From Chara braunii (taxonomy: Eukaryota > Streptophyta > Charophyceae > Charales > Characeae), in assembly GCA_003427395.1 (NCBI GenBank), contig BFEA01000494.1, forward strand, positions 1,084,743 through 1,106,407: a DNA stretch of 21,665 bases. The letters are read 5' to 3'. Below the pieces are notes generated by a model. The model had not been told where the DNA came from, did no database searches, and was given only the letters and a program-made list of their open reading frames with translations. Below are positions 19,313 through 21,665 of this stretch, piece after piece. The position numbers and the translations under genes are program-made. The first letter of the stretch is position 1, and each line of letters opens with the position of its first letter.

Positions 19313-19344
<32 letters not shown>
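19199..19344 (+). mobile_element. SINE-like retroposon candidate with poly(A) tail
   Basis: About 118 bp of GC-rich sequence, including GCTGGGCCCGGTTCCCAGC and CACGTGCTGC, end in about 27 A (19317-19344). CGGTTCCCAGC weakly resembles a Pol III B box, but no A box is convincing. The dispersed 80-bp repeat starts directly after the tail. No target-site duplication was found, so this could also be a processed transcript end. Confidence 0.3.
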
Positions 19345-19346
<2 letters not shown>

Positions 19347-19424
19347 TCTTGTTGCGGTCCTACGGGTTTCAAATCCTGCCTGCTGCCTTCCTCTTGTAAC
19401 CAAAAAGACTAGACTTAGAGTGAG
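19345..19424. repeat. Dispersed repeat shared with 1341-1420
   Basis: See the partner for shared words. Here it abuts poly(A), whereas at 1341 it follows unrelated sequence. The poly(A) was thus probably not part of the repeat itself, or the upstream element inserted beside it. Confidence 0.65.
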
Positions 19425-20080
19425 AAGGACAAACGGAGAAGCATTAAGTTGCTCAAATACAAGAGAGGCGCGCTCAGACTTGTGTGAGAGGGTCTTGAAA
19501 CCTTGACGCGCCTGAGGGCCCTGCAATGGTGGCCAAAAACGCAGTGGAGATGGTCAAGCTGCGGCCAAACGTAGAGTAAACGACACTCTGACAGCTTTCT
19601 AGGTCACAGCAACACCCCCTTGCCGAATCTGACCACTCCATCAAGTCACAATATCGATCCCCATGACCAAACCGCCGCTCCGCAGCCTAGAAAAGTTTCG
19701 TTCAAATCCGTGTGCTCTATTCGAAACGCAGGCAGAACACAACACAATAAAAAAAGAGTATTGGGCGCTCAACACCCGTGCGCAGCAGCAAGGCACTTGG
19801 CATGGTAGCAACAAACTGTCGTTGCTGAAAAACAGCAATAGCACCTCCTGATATGTAAAACCAGGTCCTTGCAGATTTTCAAGACAAGAACATGAACACG
19901 GCAGCTGCGTCACTGTTCAAAACAGTAACAGTACCACTCTTGCTCAAGAACAAAACTTACATCCTACAATAGTACAACTCCGAACGGTTCCAGCAGCAGA
20001 AGTCCCTGGGACGACAACACAATTTTCATTTCTTGATCAAAATCGACCGCACTCCATCAGCTAGGAATGTCCATGCACCA
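19425..20080. other. No gene recognised; some LTR-like wording
   Basis: The sequence is A/C-rich on the plus strand, with phrases such as AACAGTAACAGTACCACT (near 19921-19938) of a type often seen in plant LTR promoters. Frames at 19620-19913 on both strands overlap each other and have no domain. Confidence 0.35.
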
Positions 20081-20085
20081 TGACC

Positions 20086-20191
20086 CATAAAAGCGAGAAG
20101 AGCTCTCAATCCTTCAAGTCTTGTTATGCATAGGGTTGGTGAGTCTCCCGATAGTAGGCTGGATCAAGAACACGAAGAACAGTTCCTCCAG
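20086..20191 (+). other. Candidate first exon with TATA-like box
   Basis: CATAAAAG (20086-20093) lies 33 bp before an ATG at 20126. The frame from that ATG runs 22 codons, rich in Glu, Asp, Arg and Gln, to CCAG|GTAAGC, with GT at 20192-20193, a near-consensus 5' splice site. After the site the frame continues to 20524 but becomes Pro/Ser/Leu-rich, typical of translated C/T-rich noncoding DNA. This change fits an exon-intron boundary. No protein family is recognised and the call is speculative. Confidence 0.2.
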
Positions 20192-20798
20192 GTAAGCATC
20201 AACCAATCCCCTCTACCGCTTCTCTTTGCTCCCGATTCTGTCCTTCTGTCTCTTGCACATTGTTTCCCTGCTCACCCTGCCTTCGTTCTCCAACTTTTGA
20301 CTCCCCGGTGCAGCCTTCTTCCCTCTCGCTACCCAAACATAAATCCAACTTCCTTGAATCGAGTCGCTCAACGACATACTCTTTGCATCGCCTTTCATCC
20401 ACTTGTGCCATTTCTTTCTCACTCCCCTCCTTTCATACCAGCTTCTACTCCATGGATCTGGCCTGAAACACGATCGGGTTCAGGCAAGCTACTTGCTAAT
20501 TGCTCGAACGAGCTAACAGGGTAATTGCATCCATGGGGCAGCTTGGTCGTAGCTGCCGTGGCCTAAATGTTGAGTACAGTCAGCATGACTGTGAGGAGGA
20601 GGATCATGGGCGCGGATTGGATAACTTCAGACCTCCAAAACATGACCGCTGAGTGGGATGAGTAGAAGGGTTGAGAACCTTGGTGGTGTAAGTCGAGGTG
20701 ATGTTGGGGAGAAGTTGATTTCGCCATGATAATAAAACTCATGTCATCTTCTTCTTTATTTTGGGTTCCATTGATTTTCTTTGATGATTGTTGAACAG
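20192..20798 (+). other. Possible intron
   Basis: It starts GTAAGC and could end at TTGAACAG (20791-20798), after a T-rich stretch from about 20745. The first half is strongly C/T-rich. The minus-strand frame 20919-20563 spans part of it without a recognised domain. ACAGTC (20576-20581) and GACTGT (20587-20592) form a small hairpin. Confidence 0.2.
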
Positions 20799-20981
20799 GA
20801 TGCAAGTGGCCATGACAAAAAGAGCTGACCTGAATTGCAAATGCATTCCCCGGATGACCGACTTCCCACCAAGAGGAAGGCAAGGATCGAAACGACAAGC
20901 AACATGTGAACGAACACAAGCAGAATGGTAACCTGAAAAGAATGGCAGCCTCAGAAGAATGTCAGCCTTGGAATCGAGCAG
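20799..20981 (+). other. Possible internal or terminal exon
   Basis: It lies between the AG at 20797-20798 and a strong 5' splice consensus, GCAG|GTAAGA (GT at 20982-20983). Joined in phase to the exon ending at 20191, it would reach a TGA at 20826-20828 after nine codons, giving a predicted product of only 31 residues. A separate ATG at 20800 opens a 43-codon basic frame ending at TAA. A noncoding transcript is equally possible. Confidence 0.2.
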
Positions 20982-20983
20982 GT

Positions 20984-21300
20984 AAGAAGACCAAAATAAA
21001 CAAAATAAAAACAACGAAATGAATCTTTCCCTAGAACATGAGAAGATAATTGCAAAATAGCACGAAGAAAACTACGGCGAGACCGGACTGAAATGGTAAT
21101 AACCTGTTCGCAGTAGCGAATGCAGATCCCAGGGCTTGATCCCTAGTTCTTACCTTGTCCGTGTACAGTACCTGTGTCGACCTCGAGAGTGGAACCCGTG
21201 ACCTGTGTATTCACAACAGTTGGTAGGCTATCGTAGGTCCGTAGGTTGGTAGGGGTTCGATCTGTAGACCTATTGAATAGAGGACTTAGTGAGGCCTAGA
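20984..21300. other. No feature recognised
   Basis: The stretch is unique-looking and A-rich at first, then balanced. TTCGC and GCGAA around AGTA near 21109-21122 form a small hairpin. No frame or RNA gene is seen. Confidence 0.45.
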
Positions 21301-21393
21301 GGTCGTAGCTGTAGGTGTCCTGAAAAGTCAAGGTCATAGCTGCTACAGTCCTGAAAGGTCAAGGTCGTGGCTGCTACAGTCTTCGAAAGGCCA
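21301..21393. repeat. Three 31-bp tandem repeats
   Basis: Units GGTCGTAGCTG..., GGTCATAGCTGCTACAGTCC and GGTCGTGGCTGCTACAGTC start at 21301, 21332 and 21363, each continuing CTGAAAGGTCAA or similar. A partial, diverged fourth unit may follow. They lie about 200 bp upstream of a TATA box, a position where promoter-proximal repeats occur in genes and in LTR U3 regions. Confidence 0.85.
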
Positions 21394-21597
21394 GGACCAA
21401 GACTTCTGGAAGGTCCCAGTAGTGGCCTTTCGCAGCTTGCTCACATCTAGACAGAGGCAAGTGGGCAATTGGTGGAGTCCACCCTTGCTGAGTCAGCGGT
21501 ACCGGTCCCAGCCAGTCCTAGTCCAGTCAAGCAAGTACCGTGCGGGACTGTGTGTACCCAGGGCATGGGAAAGGGCCAGACCAACGAGCTACATAAG

Positions 21598-21604
21598 TAT
21601 AAAT
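21598..21604 (+). promoter_or_regulatory. TATA box of a rightward promoter
   Basis: TATAAAT is preceded by GC-balanced sequence and followed by AAGAGGCAGCGCCCAGCC. An initiation site would be expected near 21628-21636. It could belong to a gene beginning at the ATG at 21647. It could equally be an LTR promoter, given the tandem repeats upstream and the retroelement-rich setting. Confidence 0.45.
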
Positions 21605-21646
21605 CAAGAGGCAGCGCCCAGCCATTCATTCATTCCTGCGTAAGCC

Positions 21647-21665
21647 ATGCGGAAGCGCTGCCACA
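21647..21665 (+). CDS. Possible start of a gene cut by the window edge
   Basis: An ATG at 21647-21649 lies 43 bp after the TATA box. Only six codons are visible (MRKRCH). Upstream context TAAGCC is a modest start context. Without downstream sequence, neither the frame nor a product can be judged. Confidence 0.2.

Noticed and set aside
20126-20524. 132-codon open frame as a protein gene
   Set aside because: After the first 22 codons the translation is a Pro/Ser/Leu-rich product of C/T-rich DNA, and a near-consensus 5' splice site sits at the transition. No domain is seen.

Overview
This window reads as plant nuclear DNA made almost entirely of repeats. I find no protein-coding gene I can defend. 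The evidence for a plant-type eukaryotic nucleus is long A/T homopolymers, TA microsatellites, AT-rich minisatellites, decayed LTR-retrotransposon parts, and the absence of any compact gene array. Nearly all open reading frames are short, low-complexity or created by repeats. I cannot name the species.

Layout. Positions 1-870 hold TA tracts, CG-rich palindromic sequence, a poly(A) tract and a 200-bp-period duplication. Positions 870-1270 are one copy of a dispersed element whose second copy lies at 15888-16290. A 47-nt perfect palindrome sits at 1807-1853. Positions 2000-5760 are mostly unrecognisable decayed sequence. A 43-bp minisatellite occupies 6146-6363.

Positions 7620-9835 look like the 5' part of an LTR retrotransposon on the minus strand: a possible LTR end at 9833, a PBS-like site at 9811-9828, and a broken gag-like reading frame running leftward from about 9480. 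Its C-terminal part is present twice (8352-8793 and 7727-8149). Between the copies lies a block of about 190 bp built from two 78-bp units, and this block recurs at 10941-11130.

Positions 13815-14720 are a satellite-like array with a monomer of about 124 bp. It runs directly into the most unusual structure in the window (14935-16040): 14 copies of a 20-nt core, CATTCATCTTAGAAACAATG and variants, each set in different flanking sequence. In many copies the two flanks are complementary to each other although the flanks differ between copies. The repeated object therefore looks like a hairpin with a conserved loop and changing stems. Three more copies lie at 870-1018.

Positions 16310-16613 hold a GC-rich, hairpin-forming insert between two 47-bp direct repeats. 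Positions 17740-19050 are a GC-richer family of degenerate repeats. Around 19199-19424 there is a poly(A)-tailed retroposon-like piece. The right end (20080-21665) is the least repetitive part: it has consensus-like splice sites, a 31-bp tandem repeat, and a TATA box followed by an ATG at the edge. It could be the start of a gene, or an LTR promoter, leaving the window.
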